Below, piece by piece: positions 22,601 through 32,040 of a DNA stretch of 64,000 nt (position 1 is the stretch's first letter; each line of letters begins with the position of its first letter). The notes under the pieces were generated by a model. That model was not told the DNA's origin, did not search any database, and worked only from the letters and a program-made list of their open reading frames with translations. A program made the translations under genes and the position numbers. Source of the DNA: Plecoglossus altivelis (Eukaryota > Chordata > Actinopteri > Osmeriformes > Plecoglossidae); NCBI GenBank assembly GCA_036571765.1, contig BROE01000023.1, positions 2,998,108 through 3,062,107 of the forward strand. Reading direction: 5' to 3'.

Positions 22601-25600
22601 ATCTGGAGATAGTTGTATTGGGGAAGCCAAGCTCTTTATTCCACACCAGCCACCACTCCACCTCCCTTCAACAGAGAGCGCTTCCTCCTCCTCGTCCCCC
22701 TCTGAACCATAGATACAGAGATACAAAGATACAGTGATCCATATGATATTTAACTTAATGTGTGTCATTGCCATGTTTCTACACGTATTTACCTGTTACT
22801 TGTTAATATGTGCATGAGCATAACCATGTTTTGAGTAGGGAAATTAACATTAGCCTCCTTTAGACAGAACGGTCACTTATGTGGTAATTAACAAACTGAC
22901 TGTTAAGACTGCAAACTGTGAGACCCAAATGAGACCATTTATGTTCACGACATGCTTGACAGCCCTTTCCCCCATTTTCCAACTTTTTATGGTCTCAAGC
23001 ACAACATCGAACCATAGGAAATGCAGGACAACCAGGGGCAGTTCCTACTACTTACAGCTTAAAGCAATTATGTTTTCAGATCTCAGGGAAACGCTTTCCA
23101 GCTGTCTCGCAGGTAGTTAAGGATTCTGGTCGGATGGATGATGACTGCAGCTACCTCAACAAAGCCCACCTTTTGCCAGCCTGGTGTTCACATAAAGACC
23201 ACGCTATGCTATGGGGAACCATCCTAAGTTTTGGCAGAGATGAAGGGACATCATATAATAGATGCTGGATGTTAAACTCAATCTAAGAGAAGCCTCCTGT
23301 CACGCTTGGCTGATGGGAAAAGCAGTTCTGCCACAAGGCGGTGCTGGCTCAAGCAGGGCTGCTTTTTATTACCAACACAAGCAAAGGTTGATTTAGTGAA
23401 GTTAAATGGCTGTACAGATACACTGTCAACCACAGTGCCGTATACTGTGCACTAGAGTAATATAAAGGTCAGGTGGTCTTTTCCCAGTAATGACTTTGGC
23501 CTCCATTGTTACTCTTCGCTATGACACCTGAGAACTTTCTAGTTCTTGTCTAGTGGCCTTGCGGAAAACACCTTAGCGCTGAAGCGTCTACAGCAGGGAC
23601 GTTTGTGGACTTTTTGCCCAGCAGGGCGGGCCAGTTTAGTGAAGGCAGCACTTTCCAGGATCTACCCACTCAGTAACCCCTTCATTTGTTATAATGGTGG
23701 ACATAAGCGACACAGACAGTACAGAGGTGTTATTTAGTGTCATTGTGTGTGTGTGCGTGTGTGTGTGTGTGTGCGCGTTTGCCATGAAAGTGAGACGTAC
23801 AGACAAACAAACATACAGAAAAACAGAGGGAGAAAAACGTTCTTAAAGCTGTGTGAATTGTGTTGATCTCTCACAATAAGTAAGTAACACAAAAGATATT
23901 CCTTGGACATATTGCACTGCGACATCTACTTAATGTCCAACCAGAAATATGGCACTACCAACTTGGGATTGTCAGTCTACGGTTTTAACAAGGAATAAAT
24001 AACCTCACTATTATTAAAGAAGTTTAAAAAAAGAAGAAAACGTTTCTGCACCTTTAAAAAAACATGAAGTGGGTCATGACTTCACCATCTTTGTTCTCAA
24101 GCCAGGACTCCCAAAAAGTCGGAATAAGAAAGCTGCTTGCCATATATGGCAAGCAGCTTGTGAGTGGAGACCCCCTTACACTGTAGCAGCAACCTGTCAG
24201 TACACAGACACTTTCTCTCTGGAAAGGAAGGCCAGACCTCTACGTAATTCAACAGAAGCTTCAAATAACCACAGATTATCAGACGTGAGAGCACCTCTGA
24301 CAGTCCAGAATTTCTCACAATCTCGGTGTGTTAGCTTTTTCAGCTTTTAACTGACCGTTCGGCTTTCTCCACCTCTCACGAAATACAGATTGGTTGAGGC
24401 AATGTCTTCCAGATGAGTGTACGTAGAGGGTCAGCATTCAGATCACCCAAACTGAAGGAACACATTTGTCTATTTCACCTTGGCAGAGGCAAACATTTGA
24501 AAGGTAAACTAGACTATATTGACATGGGGCTTGCACACCATCAATGTGCACTAACTCAAGAGAGGAACCTTTTGATACATGGAACACGCTGTACGAAATC
24601 CTAAATGTTATACATTCGAAGAATCAAAGTCTGTCAAATAAATGATGTGTCCAGTAAGGACAACATGCACCCAGCTCTGGGGGACATGGTAAGGAAATTA
24701 GATTTGCTGATAATTACATTTGACTTGTTCCCTTGAAAATAGTATTGTTCACAGCTGCCCTGCCTTAAAATAGGCAAAGCTGATTTGGTAGGGGAAAAAA
24801 CAAACAGGCAAGTTATACATTGCTGACCCACTTGTCAACACATGTTCCCTAAATTGTAACAAGTTGCAGTCCAAGACCCAATCTTAGTGGAAAATGTTAG
24901 GCATCACTTTAGATTTGTAATCTTACTTGTTGGTGACCTAAATCATTTGTGCTGTTTATGTGCCGTTTATGACTCTGATCTTGAACTTTGTAACCATGGA
25001 GTTAAAATTAGCAAAGCAATTGATTCAATTCGTTGCAATTCAATTCATTCATGAATGTTCATAGGGTTTTGTCACTTATCAAAGGCTGAAAGCATATTCA
25101 GGCCGACCATGAGCACGGTTTTAACAAACAAAACTCAAATGTTAGAATAATAAAACCCGTTTATATAAAGAGTCATTAGTTACAGTAGTGTGGTAATATT
25201 GAATGTTTTCCCAGAAAACCTGAGATATGCATTTCATCATGCTTCAAGCCAAGCAATTAAACGGCAGTGATGAATTCCAAACAGACTTTTACGAGATCCT
25301 TGTGACTTTATTGCTTGTTTACTGAAATACTGTTTCCTTCAAAGACCACCAAAAATCAATTGGAACAACACCTATAATGCATCTCAAGTGGTGGATGCTT
25401 GTAACTCTAATTGGAATCAGGCCATCAAAATATCACTTGGCACAGTTGTAAAATTGAGTTTTTAGTCTTGCGAGTTTTCTCCCGATGCGAGCTTTGACGT
25501 CACAAGAATGCAACCGTTCGTGAGAAAGCCCTTTATTCTCACCCTCTCCAGGTGACAAGATGATGACAGGTCTGTTGACTTGTCCCCAGTCCATTTCTTT

Positions 25601-27184
25601 GATCGCCCAACACTTGCAGCCCTGAGACGACACTGTTCCTGTTCTCAGGCGGGTCAGAGTCCACTCGGAAGCATTCATGCGGTCGTTTATGCTCGAGGAA
25701 TCCGAGTCTTCAGTGGCACCCTTTCTTGAATATACTTTACTAACCTATTTAGGGTCCTTATTGTGGTTATTCTTGACACACAAATCAGGATGTTAGAAGA
25801 GAAGGATTTGGAGGAACACTACATTTAGAAATGAAACACGTGTTTAGTGTGAGTGTTACACAGTAGGCACATACCCTCTGAGAACAAACAGTGCCTTGGC
25901 TGCAGTGTCATGAATATGAGATGCACAAAACAGTGAGGTGGAAAGTGAGAGCTCAACACCTTTATATGTGTTGTATGTGGGCATGGTTTCTGAGGTTACT
26001 GGATTATCGTCACTCAATATTATTAACCATTTGACAAAAAACAGTGTGTGTTCTTAATGGCTGGAAATATGAGTTGTGACAATGACCTACTGCGTGGACC
26101 ATTCATGTGTTACAAATATGAATAGGCCTACATGTCCTAAAATGTCACTGCGTATACTACCATCTAAAAGTGGTTGATCAATAGTCTAACAGCCATGTAT
26201 GACATCCTTCTAATTTGAATGCAAGTCAGATGTAATAGAGAGAATGTGCCATGGGTGGTTTCCTATCCAACAAAGTTGCCCCCATCCTCTTTGTTTAGTT
26301 TTTTGGGTTTTTTAATTGATGCTCTCCAGCTCTGAAGGCACTCTCTGAGTACATGGAATCGTTTTCCTCCCGTCAGCAGCTTGCCTGTGTGTTTGGATTA
26401 TTGCTGAAATCTTCACAAGTGATAACGGATCCCTCGCACTCAAACAAACTCTCCTTGCCCTGACCATATAAGGGTTCTTTGGAATCCTCAGCACAAAACA
26501 TCGCCGACGAGCAGAAAAATGAGGAACACTTACTAGTAGCAAATAATGTCTCTAGTTCGTCTATACTGATCATTTTCAATGTGTCCATCCAAACACCTTC
26601 TTCCCAACAATTTTTCCACAGACATACCTGACATACTATAATACAGCTGCCCGAATGCATACACCTTATTGAAAAATGCCCAACCCTTCTCAAGAAATAA
26701 AAACACGGTACCGTTGGGATACGCACCTTTTCTCTATCTGCATGGCTACGCTTCACTAATCTAATTTCTAACGTGCAGGGTATGTTTGCAGCAAACATTT
26801 CAAGTTTAGAATAGTAACGGATGCTTTTTCACACTAGCATATTATTCCAAACTGAAGACCACGTTGGCAAAATACATCGGAACTCATGCTTATTTAAAAA
26901 AGCTTATTTATGACATTTAAATTCACTTTTTGATAGGCCTGTGTTCAAGTCCACAATTAAACTAGGATAAACTATATGGCACATTGGAGTTGCATAGATA
27001 CGTTTCACAACTAAAACTTGAATTTGAGTCTAAACGATGTGCCAATTAAAGATATTCATAAAAATGTTTTACTTACCTGAAAGACCTGCAGGTATCGGTA
27101 GCTATCCCCATATCCGTCCCGTAGACAGAAGCCCCAGGGAGCCCCACCGCGCACGGTAATACAGATGTAATCCCCAGTGCCCAT
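7045..27184 (-). CDS. synpo2: synaptopodin-2 (myopodin), complete coding gene with two C-terminal isoforms
   Basis: SYNPO2 is an actin-bundling Z-disc and stress-fibre adaptor that binds alpha-actinin and filamin C. Coding exons on the minus strand are 27184-27077, 19465-19314, 18131-17347, 15696-11657 and the alternative last exon 7629-7045. All junction phases agree (0, 2, 1, 0). Reading through exon 4 gives about 1694 residues; splicing from a donor at 11692 to exon 5 gives about 1877. The human forms are about 1093-1261. Modules in order: N-terminal PDZ domain (residues 1-88); KPNKHRARHAR linker; the basic block KGVLMFKKHRQRAKKYTLVS; KGKGAVMFAQRR; a Gln/Tyr-rich tract; SRDERISVPAIKTGILQEPR; GPEEDYLSLGAEACNF; a long Pro/Gln/Trp repeat; KGKGAELFAKRQSRMEKFVV; DVMKHQPYQLDSSLFTY; and a Pro/Tyr octapeptide array. 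SYNPO2L and SYNPO fit less well over these modules. Confidence 0.95.
7630..11656 (-). other. synpo2 intron 4 (3' UTR of the short form at its upstream end)
   Basis: Lies between the alternative C-terminal exon and the giant exon. Apart from the poly(A) signal at 11515 and a short A-run near 9606, I see ordinary AT-rich unique sequence. Confidence 0.6.
11515..11520 (-). terminator. candidate poly(A) signal of the short (read-through) synpo2 transcript
   Basis: A minus-strand AATAAA lies 137 bp beyond the exon 4 stop codon. This is the right place to end the transcript that reads through the exon 4 donor and encodes the VWRPGAPVQKE tail. Confidence 0.45.
11657..15696 (-). CDS. synpo2: synpo2 exon 4, giant exon with expanded Gln/Pro/Trp repeats
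   Basis: This single 4.04-kb exon starts after a CTCTACAG acceptor with LRRSESLSDKQVKEAKSKCK and ends at a TGA (11659-11657) after AQVWRPGAPVQKE. Conserved synaptopodin blocks alternate with lineage-specific low complexity. The first is a Gln/Tyr-Glu-Gln tract (about residues 543-635, 14836-15110). The second is a Pro/Gln/Trp array (about residues 970-1280, 12900-13830) that includes about nine 45-bp units. The third is a Tyr/Pro octapeptide array near the C-terminus (11825-11975). The frame is open throughout, which supports real coding. Long open frames on the other strand over the repeat (for example 13243-14283 plus) are by-products of base composition. A GTGTGG donor at 11692-11687 allows splicing to exon 5. 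Confidence 0.95.
11825..11975 (-). repeat. synpo2: 24-bp Tyr/Pro octapeptide repeat in synpo2
   Basis: Six units read APYQSAHS, PPYQPTHS, PPYQSPPN, PPYQSANS, PTYQVPPS and APYKGPPP near the C-terminus of the exon 4 product. Confidence 0.85.
13380..13790 (-). repeat. synpo2: 45-bp coding minisatellite in synpo2 (PWAQPQEQ units)
   Basis: About nine 15-residue units of the type PWAQPQEQAQPQPQP lie in tandem. Variation falls mainly at Ala/Val, Ala/Thr/Ile/Val and Pro/Gln/Ile positions, all in frame. Looser related units (PPWVQ, MNAWAPA) extend the region to 12900-13830. Confidence 0.9.
14836..15110 (-). repeat. synpo2: Gln-rich tract with QYEQQQQ units in synpo2
   Basis: CAG/CAA-rich coding sequence gives about 90 residues of Gln broken by Tyr, Tyr-Glu and His. 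This is a prion-like composition. Human SYNPO2 has no such tract at this position. Confidence 0.9.
15697..17346 (-). other. synpo2 intron 3
   Basis: AT-rich unique sequence. I see nothing else in it. Confidence 0.7.
17347..18131 (-). CDS. synpo2: synpo2 exon 3, acidic/Gly-rich linker
   Basis: This 785-nt exon encodes 261 full codons. It starts CCSPTNQELHSEETYFRE (phase 2 entry) and ends with FCVSFGIPSEG, AEEWDSDSELSKPNKHRARH and AR, matching human SYNPO2 at the same boundary. The middle contains VELQLSLSEQSLEDPV (human VELQLSLSQERHK). It ends phase 1 at a GTGAGT donor. The interior is poorly conserved and rich in Gly, Glu and Ser. Confidence 0.93.
18132..19313 (-). other. synpo2 intron 2
   Basis: Unique sequence. 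I see nothing else in it. Confidence 0.7.
19314..19465 (-). CDS. synpo2: synpo2 exon 2, PDZ domain remainder
   Basis: This exon encodes VEEGGRACLAGVREGDEIVS then LNGEPCADLTLPEA and TDCLQLLVK. It contains the typical PDZ GD-x-I-x-x-L/I-NG signature and the conserved PCADLT of human SYNPO2. The acceptor is TCTCTAG and the donor GTACAA, ending phase 2. It lies about 7.6 kb from exon 1. Confidence 0.93.
22053..22600. repeat. 30-bp minisatellite, about 19 units, synpo2 intron 1
   Basis: The unit is close to GAGACTAGGACTGGGGCTGT followed by GTCTAGACCT. The right part (about 22361-22600) is nearly homogeneous and alternates TCTAAACCT and TCTAGACCT, hinting at 60-bp dimers. The left part is more diverged and has 24-bp units. 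Because 30 is a multiple of three, long open frames arise on both strands; they are not genes. Confidence 0.9.
23742..23773. repeat. (TG)n microsatellite
   Basis: An imperfect TG run with GC interruptions in synpo2 intron 1. Confidence 0.8.
24130..24159. repeat. 30-bp perfect palindrome
   Basis: Positions 24130-24159 equal their own reverse complement with no spacer; pairing fails at 24129/24160. The central ten bases are a CArG box. Confidence 0.9.
24140..24149. promoter_or_regulatory. SRF CArG box at the centre of a palindrome, synpo2 intron 1
   Basis: CCATATATGG is a perfect CArG box. It forms the centre of a 30-bp perfect palindrome (24130-24159) whose arms read AAGCTGCTTG and CAAGCAGCTT. 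Confidence 0.55.
26464..26473. promoter_or_regulatory. SRF CArG box, synpo2 intron 1 proximal
   Basis: CCATATAAGG is a perfect CC(A/T)6GG box of the muscle-actin type, about 0.6 kb downstream of synpo2 exon 1. SYNPO2 is an SRF/MRTF-responsive smooth-muscle gene (family knowledge). Confidence 0.55.
27077..27184 (-). CDS. synpo2: synpo2 exon 1, PDZ domain start
   Basis: The ATG is at 27184-27182. The 36 residues begin MGTGDYICITVRGGAPWGFC, matching human MGTGDFICISMTGGAPWGFR; GGAPWGF is the PDZ carboxylate-binding loop region. It ends phase 0 at a strong GTAAGT donor. The exon sits at the left side of the divergent promoter shared with sec24d. Confidence 0.93.
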
Positions 27185-27977
27185 GCCAAACTCAGCTCCT
27201 CAGCGAGTTCGCACTTAAACGGCTCTCATCAAGTTGTCCAGAGCAGGACCAACAGGGTTCTGGAAAACCAAAAGCAGCACAGTGCAGTATGATTCCCATC
27301 ATCTGCAAAGTATTTCGAGTCCAGCCCGCTTTGTAACGTCACAGGGCATGGATCCGCCTGCGGGGATCAACTGGTGAAAGTTTTTAACTAGGCGGCAGTG
27401 CATGTCAGTAACGGTAACGGTCTTTAGGATTCTGGAATGTGCCCATGTCTTTGATTTCAAGTTCGGTAAATGCATTAAAACGGACTCGTATTTATGTTAA
27501 CTATCAATTACATTATTTCAGTTGTCATATTCCTTATCGTTTTTACCTGATGAAAAAGTGTAGTCATTCGCCTACTAAGTGAACCTTTCATCGTGACCTG
27601 ATGTTAAAAGCCAAAAAATGAAATGCATTCGTGTAAAACCGGGAATAAGCACATTAGATCATCTGTATCGAGGTAAAGTGACCTAGGGCTTTATATTTTA
27701 ACCAACTGTGGACAAGCTTCTTTCAATATCATATCAGAGTAATATTCAACATCAGGCTAGATCTCTACAATATCTGTAATCTAAATAAAGCTGGCTAGCA
27801 TGCTGTATAATTTGTTTATAGACTAGAGAGTATACGGGCTCGTACGAATTAACTAACATTTAGGTGATAGATGGTGGACGCAACTGGTACATGTTTATAC
27901 GTACACCTAGAAATAAAATATGGACATTTTTTTGTTGTTGCTACGCAGTAGGCTACGCGTACAACGTTGGCCTGTGC

Positions 27978-27985
27978 TGACGTGT
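27978..27985 (+). promoter_or_regulatory. TGACGTGT CRE-like half element
   Basis: TGACGTGT differs from the UPRE core at one base. It lies 78 bp upstream of copy 1 of the TGACGTGG element. Confidence 0.35.
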
Positions 27986-28002
27986 TGGGTTTCCCATCGT
28001 AC

Positions 28003-28013
28003 TGCGCATGCGT
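28003..28013. promoter_or_regulatory. NRF1-type site
   Basis: TGCGCATGCGT is close to the NRF1 consensus (YGCGCAYGCGCR). Such sites usually lie near the start sites of TATA-less, broadly expressed promoters. It lies 125 bp upstream of the sec24d exon 1 donor. Confidence 0.55.
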
Positions 28014-28029
28014 ACAATCAGTGCGTCGC

Positions 28030-28128
28030 AAAGGCACCGGTGCTGTGTTGGAGTTTGACGTGGCACTCTGCTTTTCCTATCTGTATTTCACAGTGAAGGG
28101 GGCCTTTGAGATACTGCTCGTAATTCAG
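28030..28128 (+). other. sec24d: sec24d noncoding first exon (3' end clear, start estimated)
   Basis: ATTCAG followed by GTAAAT at 28129 is a good donor just downstream of the NRF1-like site. A polypyrimidine/AG acceptor (CTTACAG) at 29343 precedes the ATG exon, leaving 57 nt of 5' UTR in exon 2. The transcription start is not visible; 28030 is only a guess. Confidence 0.45.
28054..28065 (+). promoter_or_regulatory. UPRE/CREB3L-type element, copy 1
   Basis: TTTGACGTGGCA contains TGACGTGG, the core of the unfolded protein response element bound by XBP1 and ATF6 and resembling the CRE-like targets of CREB3L factors. In fish and mouse, CREB3L2 controls COPII genes including sec24d (family knowledge). 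Confidence 0.5.
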
Positions 28129-28488
28129 GTAAATAAATGATGTTTTTCAAAAGTGCGCTGCTATTATCTGCGCGAAAATCCAGTGTTGCTATTTTAAATG
28201 GCGTGTTGACACGTAGCTTCTTTTGTTCCTTGTATTTGCGTGTCGTTAGGAGAAAGTTTGTATTTTCATGCTGGCGATTTCCGTGTTAGTGAGTAGAATT
28301 GCATGTAACATTCGAGTGTATCTTCTCGCTTGGTACATTTAAGACGCTCGTTTGATGTATTACTTTAATAGATGGATGGCGACAGACGTAGTCAGTTCTT
28401 ATTTTCATTCAGTAAATATTGCCGTCCGTCATACGGAGTTCATGGAAGCCTACTTGGGATAGTGATGCTCAGGGCTTCTGTAACGGTC

Positions 28489-28500
28489 TTTGACGTGGCA
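28489..28500 (+). promoter_or_regulatory. UPRE/CREB3L-type element, copy 2 (sec24d intron 1)
   Basis: This is the same 12-mer TTTGACGTGGCA, 435 bp downstream of copy 1, in the first sec24d intron. Confidence 0.45.
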
Positions 28501-29400
28501 ATTCTGGGTAGTGGCTGAACCACATATTAACATTCATACATATAGAGGTATTTGTAGACATAATCTTTCGAAGAGGGCTTTGACTTAATGCGGCAGTTAT
28601 ACTGTTTAAGCTAAACTCATTTGCCAAGGCGCACATTAGGAATTTTAAGTGATCAAGTTGTAACAGCTGTGAAGGTATTCACCAATAGGATTGCGGGATC
28701 ATTTAGGCCTTAACACTACATTATATTCATTCCAGAATTGCGAAGAAAACACCACCATTGCAACCTAGGTCAATCTATTTATAGCAAAAACGTGATAAGG
28801 ATAGAGGTCTTCTTTAACTGTGTCAATGATTTCCTTATTTAGATAAGTTAATCCGTTGTATACAAACAACATTTTGTAAGTTACTTCAGATGTGGCCAAA
28901 ATGTAACTATAGCTTCTTGCATGTTTTATCGAGAATCTGATCAAACACAGGCCTGGGCTACATAAGCGCCAATGATAGGCCTAGGTTGTGTCACTGGGAT
29001 TATCAGTGATAGACCTCTTATCTCTATAGTGCCATGTCAAAGGTTCTTCTTACACGTGAAGATTTCATTTGTGCGCTACGTGTTGGTAGTTCTTTCTGGG
29101 GTCAATGAGGTCAAGTCAACAGTGTGCATATTTGGAGATGTGAATCTGACAAAGGTTTCCCTCGTTCAAGTCTGAAGGCTCTGCCTTACTAACGAGACGC
29201 TTTCGCATAAGATTCGAGTCAAGTTACTTTAGCGTGCCGTCATGCTAGTAGTGCTACATGGCACGAAATGAATGCATTTGCGTTCAGTAGAAATCTCTTA
29301 CCATGAGATTGCATCAACCTTCTACCCTTCTTAAACCTTACAGCGTCTATATCCCTCCATTTTGGAATGAGAAGACCTTGACTGGGTTGGATCCAGTGAG

Positions 29401-32040
29401 ATGAGTCAACAGGGTTATGTTGCCACGCCCCCTTACTCTCAGGCCCAGCCGGGGATGCCCGGGTACCCAGCATCCTTTGGGAGCCCACCTGGCCAGCCCC
29501 TCTATGGACACTACGGGGGCCAGCCTCAGGCCTTCTCCCCCCCACCAACAGGTACGGAGCCAGGACTGTTTGCTGTGTTCACTGCGAACTGGGACTGCAC
29601 AGCCCATAGCATCCTCTAACATGCCTATTCATGTTGAGTTGCAAAGGGTGTTATTTCTCTTGGATGCGGTCGAAGTCCCCGCATCCAAGTAGTTCATTAC
29701 TGTACTGTTTGGAATGTGCCTGTTTACCTCAACGTCATCCTGATTAGAAATGGCAACGCTTGGAAATGATGGCTTCTATTTCTGGGTTAGCAGAAATCTA
29801 TGACAGAGGTGGAGCTTTTGCATTTGACCTGCATGTCATGATGATGGAGCACAAATGGGGAATATTTTGGCTTCCAGGTATGATGAAGTCTCCTGCGTCT
29901 GCTCCCACTGGCGTGGCCCCTCCGCCAGCCTCGGCCCCGTACGGCTCGGTCCAGCAGAATGGAGCCCACTCGCAGAGGTAACATCAGGCTCTATCATATA
30001 CTGTACTGTCAATGAGTATAGTCTCTTATTCAGGATATTTAGTGTACATTTAGTTTTTTTAGCATATCTTTTGATTGGTATTTTGGGATTGTGAAGAGGT
30101 GCAGAACCAGAGAATTTCAATGTACTTGGCAAAAAACGGACAGATAAAATGGCAAGTTACTGAGCAGTAATGTCTTGATATTGTGAACCATGGGTGTTTT
30201 TTCGAAAGGCAAATTATTACCATAAAGTACATTTTACAAATGTTTGGTGTCTGGGTGTGGATTATAGATGTTTTCACCCAGATGGAAATGCAAAGTTAGA
30301 CATTGGCACTTGCACGTCCAGAGTGACTTGTTGGCACGGTGACAACTGTCTACCAATCACCAGTGATACATGCTTCAAATGTTTTTTTGTTTTTTACTGT
30401 AAAAACTATTGTTTTGTCTTCAGAACTGCCCCTTTTCTTAACTCTCCAGGTACCCGGCTCCTCCCTCAGCTGCCCCTGGCCAGGCTCCCTACGGCCAGCC
30501 CCCCCACGGCCAGCCCCCCCACGGCCAGCCGCCCCACGGCCAGCCCCCCCACAGCCAGGCCCCCTACCACAGCATGGCCTCTCAAGCCCCGCCCCCAGCC
30601 CAGCTGGCCAATCAAATGAGTGGCATGAACCTGGGTGGTTATGGTAAGAACCCCTCCTAGCTGTTGTGCTGTTTTGACTGTTAGGTTCTGTAGTGATTCG
30701 TCAACCTTTGCATTTGACATTGGCTGTGGCTGCATGAACAGACCAGCAAGAGTTTCCGCTTACAGTCAGGGAAAAGTTACAAACGTGTCTGAAGTCGGAC
30801 ATCCCTGCCTCTTGCGTTTGCTGCTTTGACGTGATGGCCGAGTGTGCGCTGTGTACTTGGTAATAAAACCTGGAGGTTTTTAGCAGCAGAAATATGGGAG
30901 TAGGTGCTGGATATGGATCGCAAGTGCCCATCACTGGCAGTTTGTTTCTGAATCCTTCCTTAGCTGAGAGGTGATTCAAAGAAACGTGGGGAGGTACATT
31001 TGCTGCCTTTTTCTGCATCTTCCACAGCTTTCTGCTCTTATACATGTCACGTGCCTAAAAACTATGAATAGTTTGGTTAGTTGGTCCGCTGAAATTGCAT
31101 GCGCGTACACGGTCTAAGCTATTGCAAGTTTGTGCCTGCTGAACAGTGAACTTGTCAAACGTAAACATCATTATGCCAAATATAGACAGACAAATGTTGC
31201 TGTGTGAGGGCTGTTGTCTCACTGCATTGCCAAAGGATTTCTTTTAATGACCTGCAAGTCATTCTGTGCCATGAGATATGCTTTGATTGATACCATGGTT
31301 TACAAGAGTTGATCCTGGATTATAAGGGAATAAACACCCTTTAAGGCTCGCAAATCATGTCCTTTCTGTCCTCCCTCATGGTGTTTAGGCCCAGGACCCA
31401 TGCAGACCACACAGCCTCCCCCTAACTCGCTGGTCCAGCAGCCCTACCCCAACTCTGCTCCCCCAACCATGAGCCAGCCACCCCTCCCCCCAGGCCCCCA
31501 GTCTCCCCAGATGTCCCCCACCCAGCCGCCCCCTGGAGCCATGGCCATGGGAGGGCCTCCCATGGGAGGCATGGGCAGGCCCTTCCCTGGCCCCCCTCCT
31601 GGACCTGGTGGGTTCCAGCAACCTGGGGCTGGGCCGGCTGGACAACCAGGGTACCCTCAACAAGGTATGCTTATGAAACAAACGAATAAAACTAAGCCTT
31701 TGTGTTCTTCAGCAAGTTTGAGAATAAGTTTAAAAAGTCTAGATGTTCAGGCACAGTTAAAATAATTGAGTGCCTTAGTATGTTGAAGTAGCAGACATTC
31801 GTTGTCATTTTATTTTATCGAATGGAACATTTCTAGTACACAGTTTAGAGGGCCCCTCTGTGTGTGGAATACATCACAGCAACACACTGTAGACTGAGCC
31901 TCTGTCACCTCCTTACAGGTCAGTTTGGGGGCCAGATGCCAGGGCCCCAGCCTGGCTTCCCAGGGGCTTTCCCCTCTGGGCCGGCTCCCATGGCCGCACC
32001 CCCTCAGAAGAAGCTGGACCCAGACTCCATCCCCAGCACA
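29401..32040 (+). CDS. sec24d: sec24d coding exons 1-5, low-complexity N-terminus
   Basis: Exons: 29401-29551 (exon starts at 29344 with 5' UTR), 29878-29977, 30450-30643, 31389-31664 and 31919-32040. Their phases chain 1, 2, 1, 1, 0. They encode about 281 residues dominated by Pro, Gly, Gln and Met, ending PQKKLDPDSIPST, the conserved hinge before the folded core. Exon 3 contains four tandem 18-bp units (GQPPHG) and the conserved QLANQMSGMNLGGYG, equivalent to human QLGSQLSAMQINSYGSG. Confidence 0.93.

Larger units (their letters stand above)
19466..27076 (-). other. synpo2 intron 1
   Basis: This 7.6-kb intron splits the PDZ domain. It holds the 30-bp minisatellite, a TG run and two CArG boxes, one in a palindrome. 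No exon was recognised. Confidence 0.75.
27185..28128. promoter_or_regulatory. divergent synpo2/sec24d promoter interval
   Basis: The interval separates the synpo2 ATG from the sec24d 5' exon donor by 944 bp, with the genes transcribed outward. No TATA box is obvious. It holds an NRF1-type palindrome (28003), a TGACGTGT (27978) and a TGACGTGG (28056). The human genes have the same head-to-head arrangement, so a shared control region is plausible. Confidence 0.65.

Noticed and set aside
21971..22774. 267-codon minus-strand open frame of Ser/Pro/Arg repeats
   Set aside because: It is a by-product of the 30-bp minisatellite inside synpo2 intron 1. Other frames there are open too, and no splice context fits.
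7045..27184. Gene is SYNPO2L or SYNPO rather than SYNPO2
   Set aside because: The N-terminus MGTGDYICI, the block KGVLMFKKHRQRAKKYTLVS, SRDERISVPAIKTGILQEPR and DVMKHQPYQLDSSLFTY fit SYNPO2 best, and the SEC24D and MYOZ2 neighbours agree.
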